64,000 nt of DNA from JADKHC01 sp047600805 (lineage in GTDB: Bacteria > Verrucomicrobiota > Verrucomicrobiia > Opitutales > Opitutaceae): NCBI GenBank assembly GCA_047600805.1, contig JASGKG010000001.1, positions 2,914,001-2,978,000 on the forward strand, in the 5' to 3' direction. Numbering within the stretch: position 1 is the first letter of the stretch; each line of letters opens with the position of its first letter. A program made the translations under genes and the position numbers. This document shows positions 38,678 to 47,662 of this stretch, in pieces. A model generated the notes under the pieces. The model had not been told where the DNA came from. It ran no database searches and was given only the letters and a program-made list of their open reading frames with translations.

Positions 38678-41054
38678 CCTCCTGAAAGAGGTCACTCGCT
38701 TCTTTTTTGCTCTCTTAATTCTCGCCATCGCGGGTCAGCAGCTACGTGCACAGGATCCAATGGCACCCGCTTCCTTGGGGGAACAGGCCGAGCCCGCCTA
38801 TAAAATCGGCACGATCGCGGTTCGTTTCGTGGGCGTGGCCAACGTCAGCGAGCAGGTCGTCCGGGCGAATATGCAAATTCGCGAGGGTACCGATCTTAAC
38901 GACACGCTCATCGATCGCGACATCCGCTCGCTCTACAAAACCGGCCTCTTCGAATTCATTGAGGTAAAACGCGAAGTTCTTCCCAACCGCGTTATTAATT
39001 TGGCGATCGAGGTAACGCCGAAATATCGCGTGCTCGCCGTCCGTTTCGAAGGCAACAAGAAGGTGAAGAGCCATCGCCTTGAGAAGGAAGTTAAGACCAA
39101 GATCAACGAGGCTCTCGATGAACGTCAGGTCAAAGAAGACGCCGAGAAGGTTAAGGAATACTACCAAAAGAACGGCTACAACCAAGTCGCTATCACCTAC
39201 ACCGTTGAGCGCGACCGCAGTACAGGCTTCGGCACTGTCATTTTCAAAGTCACAGAGGGCAGCAAAGTCAAAATCGCCGACATTCGTTTCATCGGCAACG
39301 ATCACTTCAAAGCACACGTGCTGTGGGGCATGTTCGACGGCCCCATCGTCAAAGCCATGGAAACGCGCCGCCACTGGTGGCTCTCTTGGCTGACGGGTTC
39401 CGGCCGCCTCAAAGACGAGGTTTTCGAGGACGACTTGGACAAGCTGCGTGATTATTATCGCGAACAGGGTTACCTCGACGTCGATATTCCGCAGGATAAA
39501 ATCATCTACGATTATCCGACGCCGAAAAAACTGGTTCTCACCATCCAGATCAGCGAGGGCCGGCAATACAAAGTGGGCGAAATCTCTTTCACCGGAAACA
39601 AACTGCACTCCTCGCGCATGTTGAAGCGCTTGGTGAAGCAGAAGACCGGAATGGTTTTCACGCCGTCGAAAATCGATAAGGACGTCGAAACGCTGGAAGA
39701 CTTCTACGGCAAGGACGGTTACCTCGAAACGCGCGTTCACCCGAACCGAAAGCCGAACATCCAGACCGGCAACATCGATCTGGAATACGAGGTCAACGAG
39801 AGCGAAAAGTTCTACGTCGAATCCATCCACATTGAAGGCAACACCAAGACGAAGAGCCTGGTGATCCTTCGCGAACTCACGTTGGGCCCTGGCGAAGTGT
39901 TCAACACCATTCGCATGAAGATCAGCAAACAGCGCTTGGAAAACACGCGTTTCTTCAGCGACCAAAACCTTTCGCCAGAAACAACCAACATTCCCGGCCG
40001 CCGCAACCTCAAGGTGGCCGTGAAGGAAGACCGCACCGGCAATCTTTCCTTCGGCGCCGGCTACAGCTCCCTCGAAAAACTGGTTTTTTTCGCCGAAGTC
40101 ACCCAGTCGAACTTCGACGTGTTTAATCGGAAGTCCTTTTTCCAAGGCGACGGACAAAAATTCCGCATCCGCCTGCAAACTGGTTCCTATTCCAAGGAAA
40201 TCACCCTCTCGTTCGAAGAGCCCTGGGTGATGCAGCGTCAGCTAGCGCTTGGCTTTGAGCTCTTCCACACGAGCAGCAACTACGACAATACCTACTACAA
40301 CCTGATGCGCACCGGTGGTACGGTTTACCTCCGCAAGCGCCTCTTCGAATTAGTTGAAGGCACTCTTTCCTATACTTACGAAATCGACAAAATTTCCGAC
40401 GTCTCAAGCTCGTATCTTTACGCCGCCGCCGGCAAACAGCAGATTTCGAAGGCCGGGTTCCAGCTGCTTCGCGACACGCGCGACAAAATCGTCAATACCA
40501 CCAGTGGCAACCGCATCGAACTCAACACCAACGTTGCCGGTGGCTACTTGGGCGGCGATCTCGATTACTACACTTTGGAACTCCGCACCTCGCAGTTCTA
40601 TAATATTTTCGACGCTCAGGAACAAGTGATCGGCATCATCGCTCGCGGTGGCGTCGTGAACGGCTACGGCAGAACCCGTCCGTTTGACTACTACCGCTAC
40701 GAAGGCTTTTACCTCGGTGGTCCCTACTCTCTCCGTGGCTTCGAAAATCGCGACGTCGGCCCAAAAGACGCCTACGGCTATCCGATGGGTGGCAAAAGCT
40801 ACGGGCTTCTCAGCTTGGAATACTCCGTGGACATCGTAAGCCCAGTGCGTTTTGCCGTCTTTTATGACGCCGGATTTGTAAATGCCGACGCCTACGACTT
40901 CAATCCGATCAACTACAACGACAACTTCGGCTTCGGACTTCGCATGTTTGTAGCCGGCGCGCCCCTCAGTTTGGACTACGGCATTCCGCTTCGGACCGAC
41001 AAATTTAACAAGAAAGGTGGACAGTTTAACTTTTCATTCGGCACGCGTTTCTGA
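38658..41054 (+). CDS. bamA: Outer-membrane protein assembly factor BamA
   Basis: Omp85-family protein that inserts beta-barrel proteins into the outer membrane. 798 residues from a TTG at 38658 in the dnaB overlap; a leader FFFALLILAIAGQQLRAQ marks a signal peptide. Five POTRA-like repeats fill about 40-430 (KIGTIAVRFVGVANVSEQVV, KVKIADIRFIGNDHF, QYKVGEISFTGNKLH, FYVESIHIEGNTKT). The barrel includes the VRGF-type signature YSLRGFENRDVGP and ends with an aromatic C-terminus FNFSFGTRF. Followed by skp and lpxD, the usual envelope cluster. Confidence 0.96.
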   Translation: MKTSHSNLLKEVTRFFFALLILAIAGQQLRAQDPMAPASLGEQAEPAYKIGTIAVRFVGVANVSEQVVRANMQIREGTDLNDTLIDRDIRSLYKTGLFEFIEVKREVLPNRVINLAIEVTPKYRVLAVRFEGNKKVKSHRLEKEVKTKINEALDERQVKEDAEKVKEYYQKNGYNQVAITYTVERDRSTGFGTVIFKVTEGSKVKIADIRFIGNDHFKAHVLWGMFDGPIVKAMETRRHWWLSWLTGSGRLKDEVFEDDLDKLRDYYREQGYLDVDIPQDKIIYDYPTPKKLVLTIQISEGRQYKVGEISFTGNKLHSSRMLKRLVKQKTGMVFTPSKIDKDVETLEDFYGKDGYLETRVHPNRKPNIQTGNIDLEYEVNESEKFYVESIHIEGNTKTKSLVILRELTLGPGEVFNTIRMKISKQRLENTRFFSDQNLSPETTNIPGRRNLKVAVKEDRTGNLSFGAGYSSLEKLVFFAEVTQSNFDVFNRKSFFQGDGQKFRIRLQTGSYSKEITLSFEEPWVMQRQLALGFELFHTSSNYDNTYYNLMRTGGTVYLRKRLFELVEGTLSYTYEIDKISDVSSSYLYAAAGKQQISKAGFQLLRDTRDKIVNTTSGNRIELNTNVAGGYLGGDLDYYTLELRTSQFYNIFDAQEQVIGIIARGGVVNGYGRTRPFDYYRYEGFYLGGPYSLRGFENRDVGPKDAYGYPMGGKSYGLLSLEYSVDIVSPVRFAVFYDAGFVNADAYDFNPINYNDNFGFGLRMFVAGAPLSLDYGIPLRTDKFNKKGGQFNFSFGTRF

Positions 41055-41090
41055 TTCATTCACCCCTTCACTCTCCAAAACACCTCACAT

Positions 41091-41756
41091 ATGAAGACAT
41101 CGTTTAAATCCATGTTGGCCGTTGCGGCCTTTGGCGTTTCCGCGCTGGTTGCTCAAGCCCAACCTGCGCCCAAGATCCTCGTGGTCGACCTCCTGAAGGT
41201 CTTCCAAGCTCACTACAAAGTGGCTGAGCAGGAGGAATCCTTGAAGCAATTTGCGCAGACCGCTGATCAAGAGCTCGGCGCTCGCAGCAAAGAAATCAAC
41301 GACCTCGCCGCGAAGTACAAAGAAAGCGACGAGCAGACGAAGAATCCCGCGATCAACAAGGACGCCCAAGCGAAGGCGCAGGCCGAGGCTGAAAAGATCC
41401 TCCAGACGATCCAAGCCAAGCGTGAAGAGGCTCAGAATTACGCCAACAACGCTCGCCGCGCTTACGGCGAACGCCAGCAGAACTTCCAGAACTTGCTCCT
41501 CGACGAGATCAGCAAGAGCGCTACCGAAATCGCCAAAAAGAAGGGCGCCACGCTGCTCATCCGTAAAGACGCTGCGATCTTCAATGACGCCGCCTACGAC
41601 ATCAGCGACGAAGTGATCGCCGAAGTAAACAAGGGCAAACCCGCTGCCGCCGCTACGCCGGCCCCAGCCGCTGCACCTGCTGCCGCTCCCGCTGCAAAGC
41701 CTGCCGCTCCTGCCGAGGGTGCTCCGACCGTCACCTTCCCTGGCGCAAAGAAGTAA
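41091..41756 (+). CDS. skp: OmpH/Skp-family periplasmic chaperone
   Basis: 221 residues with signal peptide (MKTSFKSMLAVAAFGVSALV to AQAQ). The mature part has the Skp core: KILVVDLLKVFQAHYK, a long helical hairpin with EEAQNYANNARRAYGERQQ, and IAKKKGATLLIRKDA. The C-terminal tail of about 35 residues is Ala/Pro-rich (AAAATPAPAAAP). It holds unfolded outer-membrane proteins before insertion. Downstream of bamA by 36 bases; a strong terminator at 41783-41809 follows. Confidence 0.93.
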   Translation: MKTSFKSMLAVAAFGVSALVAQAQPAPKILVVDLLKVFQAHYKVAEQEESLKQFAQTADQELGARSKEINDLAAKYKESDEQTKNPAINKDAQAKAQAEAEKILQTIQAKREEAQNYANNARRAYGERQQNFQNLLLDEISKSATEIAKKKGATLLIRKDAAIFNDAAYDISDEVIAEVNKGKPAAAATPAPAAAPAAAPAAKPAAPAEGAPTVTFPGAKK

Positions 41757-41782
41757 TTTCCGCCAAACCGGCATTCAACAAG

Positions 41783-41809
41783 CCCCGCTCGTTCGAGCGG
41801 GGTTTTTTT
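41783..41809 (+). terminator. Intrinsic terminator between skp and lpxD
   Basis: Perfect nine-base stem CCCCGCTCG (41783-41791) / CGAGCGGGG (41794-41802), loop TT, then seven T. Confidence 0.94.
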
Positions 41810-41864
41810 GTGCTCAGTGTCTTGCGGATTGCCAGCAGTGGACCTCCATGCACGCTGACTTCGC

Positions 41865-42896
41865 ATGGACTTTTCCCTCAAAGCCGACGAGATCGCCGCC
41901 ATCGTCCAGTCTTCTGGCAGTCGTGGTTCCACGTCAGGATCGGTACACAGCATCGCCTCTCTGCAAAACGCGAAAGCCGGAGATCTTTCGTTTTTGGGAA
42001 ATCCAAAGTACAAGCCAGAAGTGGGCGCTACCCAAGCGTCCATCGTGCTGCTCCCGGCAGATTTTGAAGGTGAGCCCAAGCCCAACCAGCTCTTTCTTTT
42101 TGTACCAAATCCGTCGGTCGGCCTCGCTCGGCTTTGCGCACGTCTCGAACAGTTCTTGTGGCCCAAGCCGACGCCCGGCATTCACCCGAGCGCGATCATC
42201 GCTCCCGACGCCAAAGTGGCTTCCTCTGCGACAGTCGGCCCGCTGTGCGTCATTGAAGCCGGAGCGATCGTCGGCGAAGGCACCCATCTTCAAGCTCAGG
42301 TTTTCATTGGACGAAACGCGCGCATCGGCGCGAATTGCTGGCTGAAAGCTGGCGTCAAAATCGCAACTGAGTGCGTGCTGGGCGAGCGCGTTCATCTCCA
42401 CCCTGGCGTTGTCGTGGGCGCCGATGGTTTCGGCTACGAATTCGTTGCCGGACGCCACGAGAAAGTCCCTCAAGTCGGCCGCGTCGTCATCCACAACGAC
42501 GTGGAAATCGGTGCAAACAGTACGCTCGATCGAGCGCGTTTTAGCGAAACGGTCGTCGGAGAAGGCACTAAAATCGACAATCTCGTCCAGATCGGCCACA
42601 ACGTGATCGTCGGTAAACACTGCCTTATCTGCGCCCAAGCCGGGATTTCCGGCAGCGCAACCGTGCAAGATTACGTAGTCATCGGCGGCCAAGCGGGTCT
42701 CGCAGGCCATCTGACGGTCGGCCGCGGCTGCAAAATCGATGGCCAGACCGGCGTAAATTCCGACTTGGACCCAGGCCAGACGGTTAAAGGCACCCCATGC
42801 CTGCCCTACTCCCTTGAACAACGTATTAATGTTCTGCGTAAGCGCCTGCCGGAGCTCTTCAAACGTGTGGATGCGATCGAGGAGAAGTTAAAATAA
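41865..42896 (+). CDS. lpxD: UDP-3-O-acylglucosamine N-acyltransferase LpxD
   Basis: Third step of lipid A synthesis. 343 residues. N-terminal uridine-binding domain (GSVHSIASLQNAKAGDLSFL, then IVLLPADFEG), followed by a long left-handed beta helix with hexapeptide repeats (HPSAIIAPDAKVASSATVG, GADGFGYEF, DLVQIGHNVIVGKHC-type loop: IDNLVQIGHNVIVGKH), the acyl-transfer histidine region, and a helical tail VLRKRLPELFKRVDA. Normal length. Indicates an LPS outer membrane. Confidence 0.96.
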   Translation: MDFSLKADEIAAIVQSSGSRGSTSGSVHSIASLQNAKAGDLSFLGNPKYKPEVGATQASIVLLPADFEGEPKPNQLFLFVPNPSVGLARLCARLEQFLWPKPTPGIHPSAIIAPDAKVASSATVGPLCVIEAGAIVGEGTHLQAQVFIGRNARIGANCWLKAGVKIATECVLGERVHLHPGVVVGADGFGYEFVAGRHEKVPQVGRVVIHNDVEIGANSTLDRARFSETVVGEGTKIDNLVQIGHNVIVGKHCLICAQAGISGSATVQDYVVIGGQAGLAGHLTVGRGCKIDGQTGVNSDLDPGQTVKGTPCLPYSLEQRINVLRKRLPELFKRVDAIEEKLK

Positions 42897-42935
42897 TCTT
42901 CCGCCACGCCCAAACTCTTCGCAACATCGCCGCAC

Positions 42936-43886
42936 ATGAGCAAACGACCCGGCTTGAACATTTTTTCCGGCAACTCGAATCGGCCGCTGGCTGAAGAAAT
43001 TTGCAAACACATCGGCATCGACCTCGGCGAAGCCACCGTGACCAGTTTTCCCGATGGCGAATCGTTCGTTAAAATCAACGAAAACGTGCGCGGCAGCGAC
43101 GTTTACTTGATCCAGTCGACCTGCCCGCCGACAAACCATCACCTGATGGAGCTGCTCATCATGATCGACGCAGCTCGCCGTGCGTCCGCCAACCGCATCA
43201 CTGCGGTCATTCCTTTCTACGGCTACGCCCGCCAGGACCGTAAAGACCAGCCGCGCGTGCCGATCACCGCTAAGCTTGTCGCTAACCTGCTGACAGCTGC
43301 AGGCGCAAACCGCGTCCTCACGATGGATCTGCACAGCCAACAGATCCAAGGCTTCTTCGATATTCCGGTCGATCACCTCTACGCGTCGCCCGTCTTCTTC
43401 AAATATTTTTCTCAGCTCAACAAAGACAACCTCGTGGTCTGCTCGCCCGACGTCGGCGGCATGAAAATGGCCGCAGCTTACGCCGATACGATCGGCGCCG
43501 GCTTGGGTCTCGTTGCCAAAAAACGCACCAACGCCACAACGGTCGCGGCGATCAACGTCGTCGGTGACGTGAAGGATCGCGACGTGCTTCTTGTCGACGA
43601 CATCACCGAAACGGCCGGCACGCTCACCGCTGCCGCAAAGATCCTTCGCGATTACGGTGCACGGAGCATTCGCGCCGCCGTTAGCCATTGCATCCTTAAC
43701 GATATCGCCTGTGAACGCTTGAAGAGCGGGCTCATCGACGAGCTGATCACAACAAATTCCACGCCGATTCAGACGAAAGGCCTGCCGATCACGGTCCTCA
43801 GCATTGCCGAACTACTCGGACAGGCCATTTTGCGAATTCACCAAAACGAAAGCGTCACGAGCCTCTTCAAGATCAAAGGCTTTTGA
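42936..43886 (+). CDS. prs: Ribose-phosphate pyrophosphokinase
   Basis: Makes PRPP from ribose 5-phosphate and ATP. 316 residues. Signatures: IFSGNSNRPLAEEI, TSFPDGESFVKI, PYGYARQDRKDQPR-type loop (IPFYGYARQDRKDQPR), LTMDLHSQQIQGFFDIPVDH, CSPDVGGMKMAAAYA and the PRPP loop VLLVDDITETAGTL, where the usual DDMIDT is DDITET. Cytoplasmic. Its product feeds pyrE (45394) as well as purine and histidine pathways. Confidence 0.97.
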   Translation: MSKRPGLNIFSGNSNRPLAEEICKHIGIDLGEATVTSFPDGESFVKINENVRGSDVYLIQSTCPPTNHHLMELLIMIDAARRASANRITAVIPFYGYARQDRKDQPRVPITAKLVANLLTAAGANRVLTMDLHSQQIQGFFDIPVDHLYASPVFFKYFSQLNKDNLVVCSPDVGGMKMAAAYADTIGAGLGLVAKKRTNATTVAAINVVGDVKDRDVLLVDDITETAGTLTAAAKILRDYGARSIRAAVSHCILNDIACERLKSGLIDELITTNSTPIQTKGLPITVLSIAELLGQAILRIHQNESVTSLFKIKGF

Positions 43887-43931
43887 GGTCCACGGTTCGG
43901 CGCCATCCGATAAGGCGCCAAATTCCTCCGC

Positions 43932-45368
43932 ATGAAAATCCCGTTCATCACCGGACTGGTTGCTCTCGCGGTCTTGGTTCAATCAGGCCTCTTCGCCGCG
44001 GCGACTAAGAAAACACCCGCCACCGCCAAGGAGTCGCCACCGACCCAAAAGCCGGCATTGTCGATCGACAGTTCTCCGATCGACGAAGGCAAAGCTCCAA
44101 ACGTCACGAGCTACGCCAATGTGATCGAGCCTGTGCAAAAGGCCGTCGTCTCGGTGTACTCGACGAAGTTCATCCACGAGCGCATCCAAGTGGATCCGCT
44201 CTTCCGGCGGTTTTTTGGTGATCAAATCCCCGGACGCGAATCCAAGGAACAAGGCATCGGATCCGGCGCGATCGTGTCCGCCAACGGTTTTGTCCTGACC
44301 AACAATCACGTGGTCGAAGGCGCCGACGAACTCAGCGTTTCACTGCCCGACGGCCGAGAGTTCAAAGGGCGCATCGTCGGAACCGATCCGAAAACTGACG
44401 TGGCCGTCGTTAAAATCGAAGCCGACAACCTGCCCACGCTCACACTGGCGGACAGCGACAAACTGCGCGTGGGCGACGTGGTGTTTGCGGTTGGAAATCC
44501 CTTGGGCATTGGACAAACCGTGACGATGGGGATCGTTTCGGCAAAAGGGAGAAACAGCCTCGGCCTGATCGAAAACGGCTACGAGAACTTCATCCAAACC
44601 GACGCCGCGATCAACATGGGCAATTCCGGCGGCGCTCTCGTCGACGCCAAAGGCCGGCTCGTCGGCATCAACAGCGCGATCGTTTCCACCTCCCGAGGCA
44701 ACATTGGCATCGGCCTCGCGATCCCGGTTAATCTCGCGGCCACGGTGATGAACAGCCTCGTCGAAACCGGCACAGTAACACGGGGTTATCTCGGAATCTC
44801 AGTTGATCCGGTCACTCCCGAGCGCGCGAAAAAACTCGGCCTGCACCTCGAATCGAAAGCCGTGGTCGTAACGACCGTCGTAAACGGCAGCCCCGCAGAA
44901 AAAGCAGGACTGAAACGCGACGACCTCGTCCTTTCCATCAACGAAACTCCGATCACCTCGGTCCAAGATCTGCGCTTGTTCGTCGCCCAAATTCCGCCGG
45001 ACTCTGAAATAGCCATCAAAATCCTCCGAGAGGGCAAGGAACTAGTTCTGAGGGCTAAACTCGGGCGTCAGGTCGATAACGCTTCCAACGAACTGCTCGA
45101 CGGCGTGGAAATTTCTCCGCTCAACGACGAGCTCCGCGGTCGCTTAAATCTTTCGAACCAAATTGACGGTCTCGTGATTACCAAAGTGGATCGAAACTCG
45201 ATCTATGCAGATCAATTGGTGCCAGGGATGGTCATCTTGGAGATCAACCGCAAACCCATCCGCGACGCCGAGAACGCGCGAAAACTGCTCCAGACGGGCC
45301 GAAACCTTCTGCTCATCTACCATCGAGGATACCTGAGGTATCTGATGGTAGCTAAAGACACGCGCTAG
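43932..45368 (+). CDS. HtrA/DegP-type serine protease with two PDZ domains
   Basis: 478 residues with a signal peptide (MKIPFITGLVALAVLVQSGLF to AAA). Trypsin-like catalytic triad: H in LTNNHVVEGADE, D in DPKTDVAVVKI, S in MGNSGGALVD. A PDZ domain follows at about 275-365 (GYLGISVDPVTPERAKKLGL, then AEKAGLKRDDLVLSINE) and a second C-terminal one (LVPGMVILEINRKPIRDAE). Periplasmic protein quality control is the family role. Convergent with pyrE. Confidence 0.96.
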   Translation: MKIPFITGLVALAVLVQSGLFAAATKKTPATAKESPPTQKPALSIDSSPIDEGKAPNVTSYANVIEPVQKAVVSVYSTKFIHERIQVDPLFRRFFGDQIPGRESKEQGIGSGAIVSANGFVLTNNHVVEGADELSVSLPDGREFKGRIVGTDPKTDVAVVKIEADNLPTLTLADSDKLRVGDVVFAVGNPLGIGQTVTMGIVSAKGRNSLGLIENGYENFIQTDAAINMGNSGGALVDAKGRLVGINSAIVSTSRGNIGIGLAIPVNLAATVMNSLVETGTVTRGYLGISVDPVTPERAKKLGLHLESKAVVVTTVVNGSPAEKAGLKRDDLVLSINETPITSVQDLRLFVAQIPPDSEIAIKILREGKELVLRAKLGRQVDNASNELLDGVEISPLNDELRGRLNLSNQIDGLVITKVDRNSIYADQLVPGMVILEINRKPIRDAENARKLLQTGRNLLLIYHRGYLRYLMVAKDTR

Positions 45369-45393
45369 AGCGGCTCGCCGAGGCCGCAGCGTG

Positions 45394-45963
45394 TCAGCTG
45401 CCAGGCTTCTCCACGGGGATTTTCGCCAACTCAGCGGGAACCTGATCGGCTGCGTACGTCGGAAAGCTCAGCTCCAACAACGAAACTGCCTGAATATCGA
45501 AACGCATCGTGCCCGCGCTGCGATCGACAAGCATCGCCACGGCGACCGGAACGCCGCCACCTTTGCGCACGATATCAATGCACTCGAGAACTCGGCCGCC
45601 GCGCGTCACTACGTCCTCGGCGATCAAAACTTTCTCGCCAGGCTGGAATTTAAAACCACGCCGCAGGACCAAAACATTATTTTCCTTCTCCGCAAAAATA
45701 AAACGTGAGTTCGTCTGGCGAGCGAGTTCCTGTCCAATGACGAGTCCACCCATCGCCGGCGCCAGGACGGTGCTGAACGAGAGCGAACTCAGTTTTGCCT
45801 TCAGCAGCTCCGCAAGGCGCGTCACCGCCGCCATATCTTGGCAAACTTGGGCGCATTGAAAATAGTGTCCGCTGTGCAAACCCGAGCGGAGGACAAAGTG
45901 CCCTTGGAGCAGGGCCTTCGTGCGTTTGAAAATGTCGAGGATTTCCTGTTGTTGCGAATCCAT
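45394..45963 (-). CDS. pyrE: Orotate phosphoribosyltransferase
   Basis: Transfers orotate to PRPP in pyrimidine synthesis. 189 residues from ATG at 45963 (MDSQQQEILDIFKRTKALL); a longer frame upstream is likely untranslated. PRT signature VLIAEDVVTRGGRVLECIDI and FVLRSGLHSGHYF, FSTVLAPAMGGLVIGQELA. Uses PRPP made by prs two genes away. Divergent from the MBL-fold gene. Confidence 0.96.
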   Translation of the reverse strand: MDSQQQEILDIFKRTKALLQGHFVLRSGLHSGHYFQCAQVCQDMAAVTRLAELLKAKLSSLSFSTVLAPAMGGLVIGQELARQTNSRFIFAEKENNVLVLRRGFKFQPGEKVLIAEDVVTRGGRVLECIDIVRKGGGVPVAVAMLVDRSAGTMRFDIQAVSLLELSFPTYAADQVPAELAKIPVEKPGS

Positions 45964-46084
45964 GAAGCGACGCTGACGCAGACGTGCAGAAAACAAAATC
46001 ATTTTTCGCGAGAATCTCTCGAACAAGCCCCACCTTCGCGGCGACATCTTGCCTTACGTCGTTCAACGGCTTATTTGTTACCGC

Positions 46085-46930
46085 GTGGTTATTGAACACG
46101 CACCACTCGAAGACGAACTCGGCGACATACTCGACAAGGCCATGCGCCATGCAGACCTGACAGAGTATGTCCTCGCAGAACGTGCGCAGGTTTCTGCGGA
46201 GAAAATCCATGACGCGATCGATTACCGATATGATTTGGACACTGCGGAAATTCGGCGCCTCGCCGCGGCCCTAGATTTGAACGAAATGGGTCTGCTCGCG
46301 CTCGCCGAGAAGCGTTACCCGGTGCCCGAGATCGCTGGCCTTCCGTTTTGTTTGTACCCGCTAAGATTCGCACACGGCATCGGTGTGGCCAACGCATACA
46401 TCGTCGCCGATTGTTGCGCTTCAACCGGTCTGCTTTTCGACACGGGAACTGATTATTTCCAGCTACGGCGTCTGTGGCCCAGAAACATCAAAAGACCCGA
46501 GGCGATCTTCATTACGCATGGAGAAACCGAGCACATCGGCGGACTGAGCGAACTCACAGCCCACGACGGTCCAGTCCCAGTCTTTTGCCCTGAGGGGCGC
46601 TGCATGAAGGGCGCTGTTGCGCTGGGAGAAGGCGCCAAGCTCAGCTTTGGTCGCTTGGAAGTGCAGGCCCTTAAAACCCCCGGACATTGCGAATCTCACA
46701 ACTGCTACGTCGTCACGGTGCCTTCCGCGCCTTCCGCAGCCCCGTTGCTTGTCTCTGGCGACACGTTGTTTGCCGGCTCGACGGGCGCTGCTTTCTATTG
46801 CCGCCAGAAGCTCGCCGCAAACCTGCGTCGGATGCTCGATCAACTCCCCGAAAACACCGTCGTGGCCCCAGGACACGGTCCGCTCACGACAATAAAAAAC
46901 GAACGGCGTTTTAATCCGTTCGTCGTCTAA
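46085..46930 (+). CDS. Metallo-beta-lactamase-fold protein with N-terminal HTH and altered zinc motif
   Basis: 281 residues from GTG at 46085; an in-frame TTG at 46049 is the alternative. Residues 1-75 form a small helical, XRE-like region (LTEYVLAERAQVSAEKI, IRRLAAALDLNEMG). The MBL fold follows: GVANAYIVADC, LFDTGTDYF, then THGETEHIGG where canonical THxHxDHxGG is expected, so the second His is Glu and the Asp is Glu (H145, E147, E149, H150). TPGHCESHNCYV, VSGDTLFAGSTG and VVAPGHGP are retained. Probably a hydrolase with unusual metal ligands; substrate unknown. Confidence 0.85.
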   Translation: MVIEHAPLEDELGDILDKAMRHADLTEYVLAERAQVSAEKIHDAIDYRYDLDTAEIRRLAAALDLNEMGLLALAEKRYPVPEIAGLPFCLYPLRFAHGIGVANAYIVADCCASTGLLFDTGTDYFQLRRLWPRNIKRPEAIFITHGETEHIGGLSELTAHDGPVPVFCPEGRCMKGAVALGEGAKLSFGRLEVQALKTPGHCESHNCYVVTVPSAPSAAPLLVSGDTLFAGSTGAAFYCRQKLAANLRRMLDQLPENTVVAPGHGPLTTIKNERRFNPFVV

Positions 46931-46948
46931 GTCTTCCCTGCTTCTCGA

Positions 46949-47025
<77 letters not shown>

Positions 47026-47043
47026 ATACCTCGAAAAGAAAGA

Positions 47044-47077
47044 GCCGCCGAGACAAGGTCACCCGAGCCCCGGCGGC
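47044..47077 (-). terminator. Terminator of the Exb/Ton operon
   Basis: Seven-base arms GCCGCCG (47044-47050) and CGGCGGC (47071-47077); on the minus strand a T-rich stretch TCTTTCTTTTC follows. It stands 20 bases past the last coiled-coil gene. Confidence 0.7.
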
Positions 47078-47097
47078 AATCAAATTCTATCTTTTTC

Positions 47098-47637
47098 TTA
47101 CTTCGCAGTTCCTTCAGCCGTAGCCACGACGGGCATCTTCGTCAGAGTGCTCTCAGTGGCTTTGGTGGTCAGCATTTCGGTATAACGCTGCACTTCCAGC
47201 TCTGCGCTGCGGCGATTCTTTTTGGTGATCTCAACCTTTTTCGCGAGATCGAAAACCTCGTGGTTTTCGCGCTCACGCTGCTCACGCTTGGCGGTGAGAT
47301 CTTTTTCCAACTTTGCGACGAGCTGCTTGTTGATGGACACCTCATCGGTGAACTTCTTGATCTCGTCCTTCATCTTCTGGATCTTCTGTGCGTATTCGTC
47401 TTCCTTCTTCTTGCGCGCTTTTTCTTCGTCTGCGAGGCGTTCCGCGTTGCGGCGGTCAGAATCCATACGAGCCTTCTCTTCGAGCTCCTTCTTCTTCTTT
47501 TCCTCGTCGGCTTTCTTCTGAGCCTCAGCCTCAATCTTCTGGCGCTCCTTTTCCTTTGCTTCCTTCGAGGCGCTACGCTCTACGAAAATAAAAGCGGCCA
47601 GACAGACAATCGGGATGATAATGTAATACTTGTTCAT
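47098..47637 (-). CDS. Membrane-anchored coiled-coil protein B of the Exb/Ton operon
   Basis: 179 residues. One N-terminal membrane segment (YYIIIPIVCLAAFIFVE), then a long charged Lys/Glu-rich coiled coil (about 25-150) with regular heptads, e.g. AEAQKKADEEKKKKELEEKA and EYAQKIQKMKDEIKKF. C-terminal tail TKMPVVATAEGTAK. Same build as the gene upstream (47663), so the two are probably paralogues. TolA-like in overall shape (anchor plus helix) but without a TonB/TolA C-terminal domain. Predicted periplasmic coiled coil working with the ExbB/ExbD/TonB complex; inferred from operon position only. Confidence 0.8.
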   Translation of the reverse strand: MNKYYIIIPIVCLAAFIFVERSASKEAKEKERQKIEAEAQKKADEEKKKKELEEKARMDSDRRNAERLADEEKARKKKEDEYAQKIQKMKDEIKKFTDEVSINKQLVAKLEKDLTAKREQRERENHEVFDLAKKVEITKKNRRSAELEVQRYTEMLTTKATESTLTKMPVVATAEGTAK

Positions 47638-47662
47638 TTCGACAAATGGCTGGGGTTGATGC

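Noticed and set aside
38742..40178. 478-codon minus-strand open frame opposite bamA
   Set aside because: Antisense shadow of a clear BamA gene; composition is not protein-like.
45369..45393. GC-rich hairpin between htrA and pyrE as a terminator
   Set aside because: Short stem without a T run on either strand.
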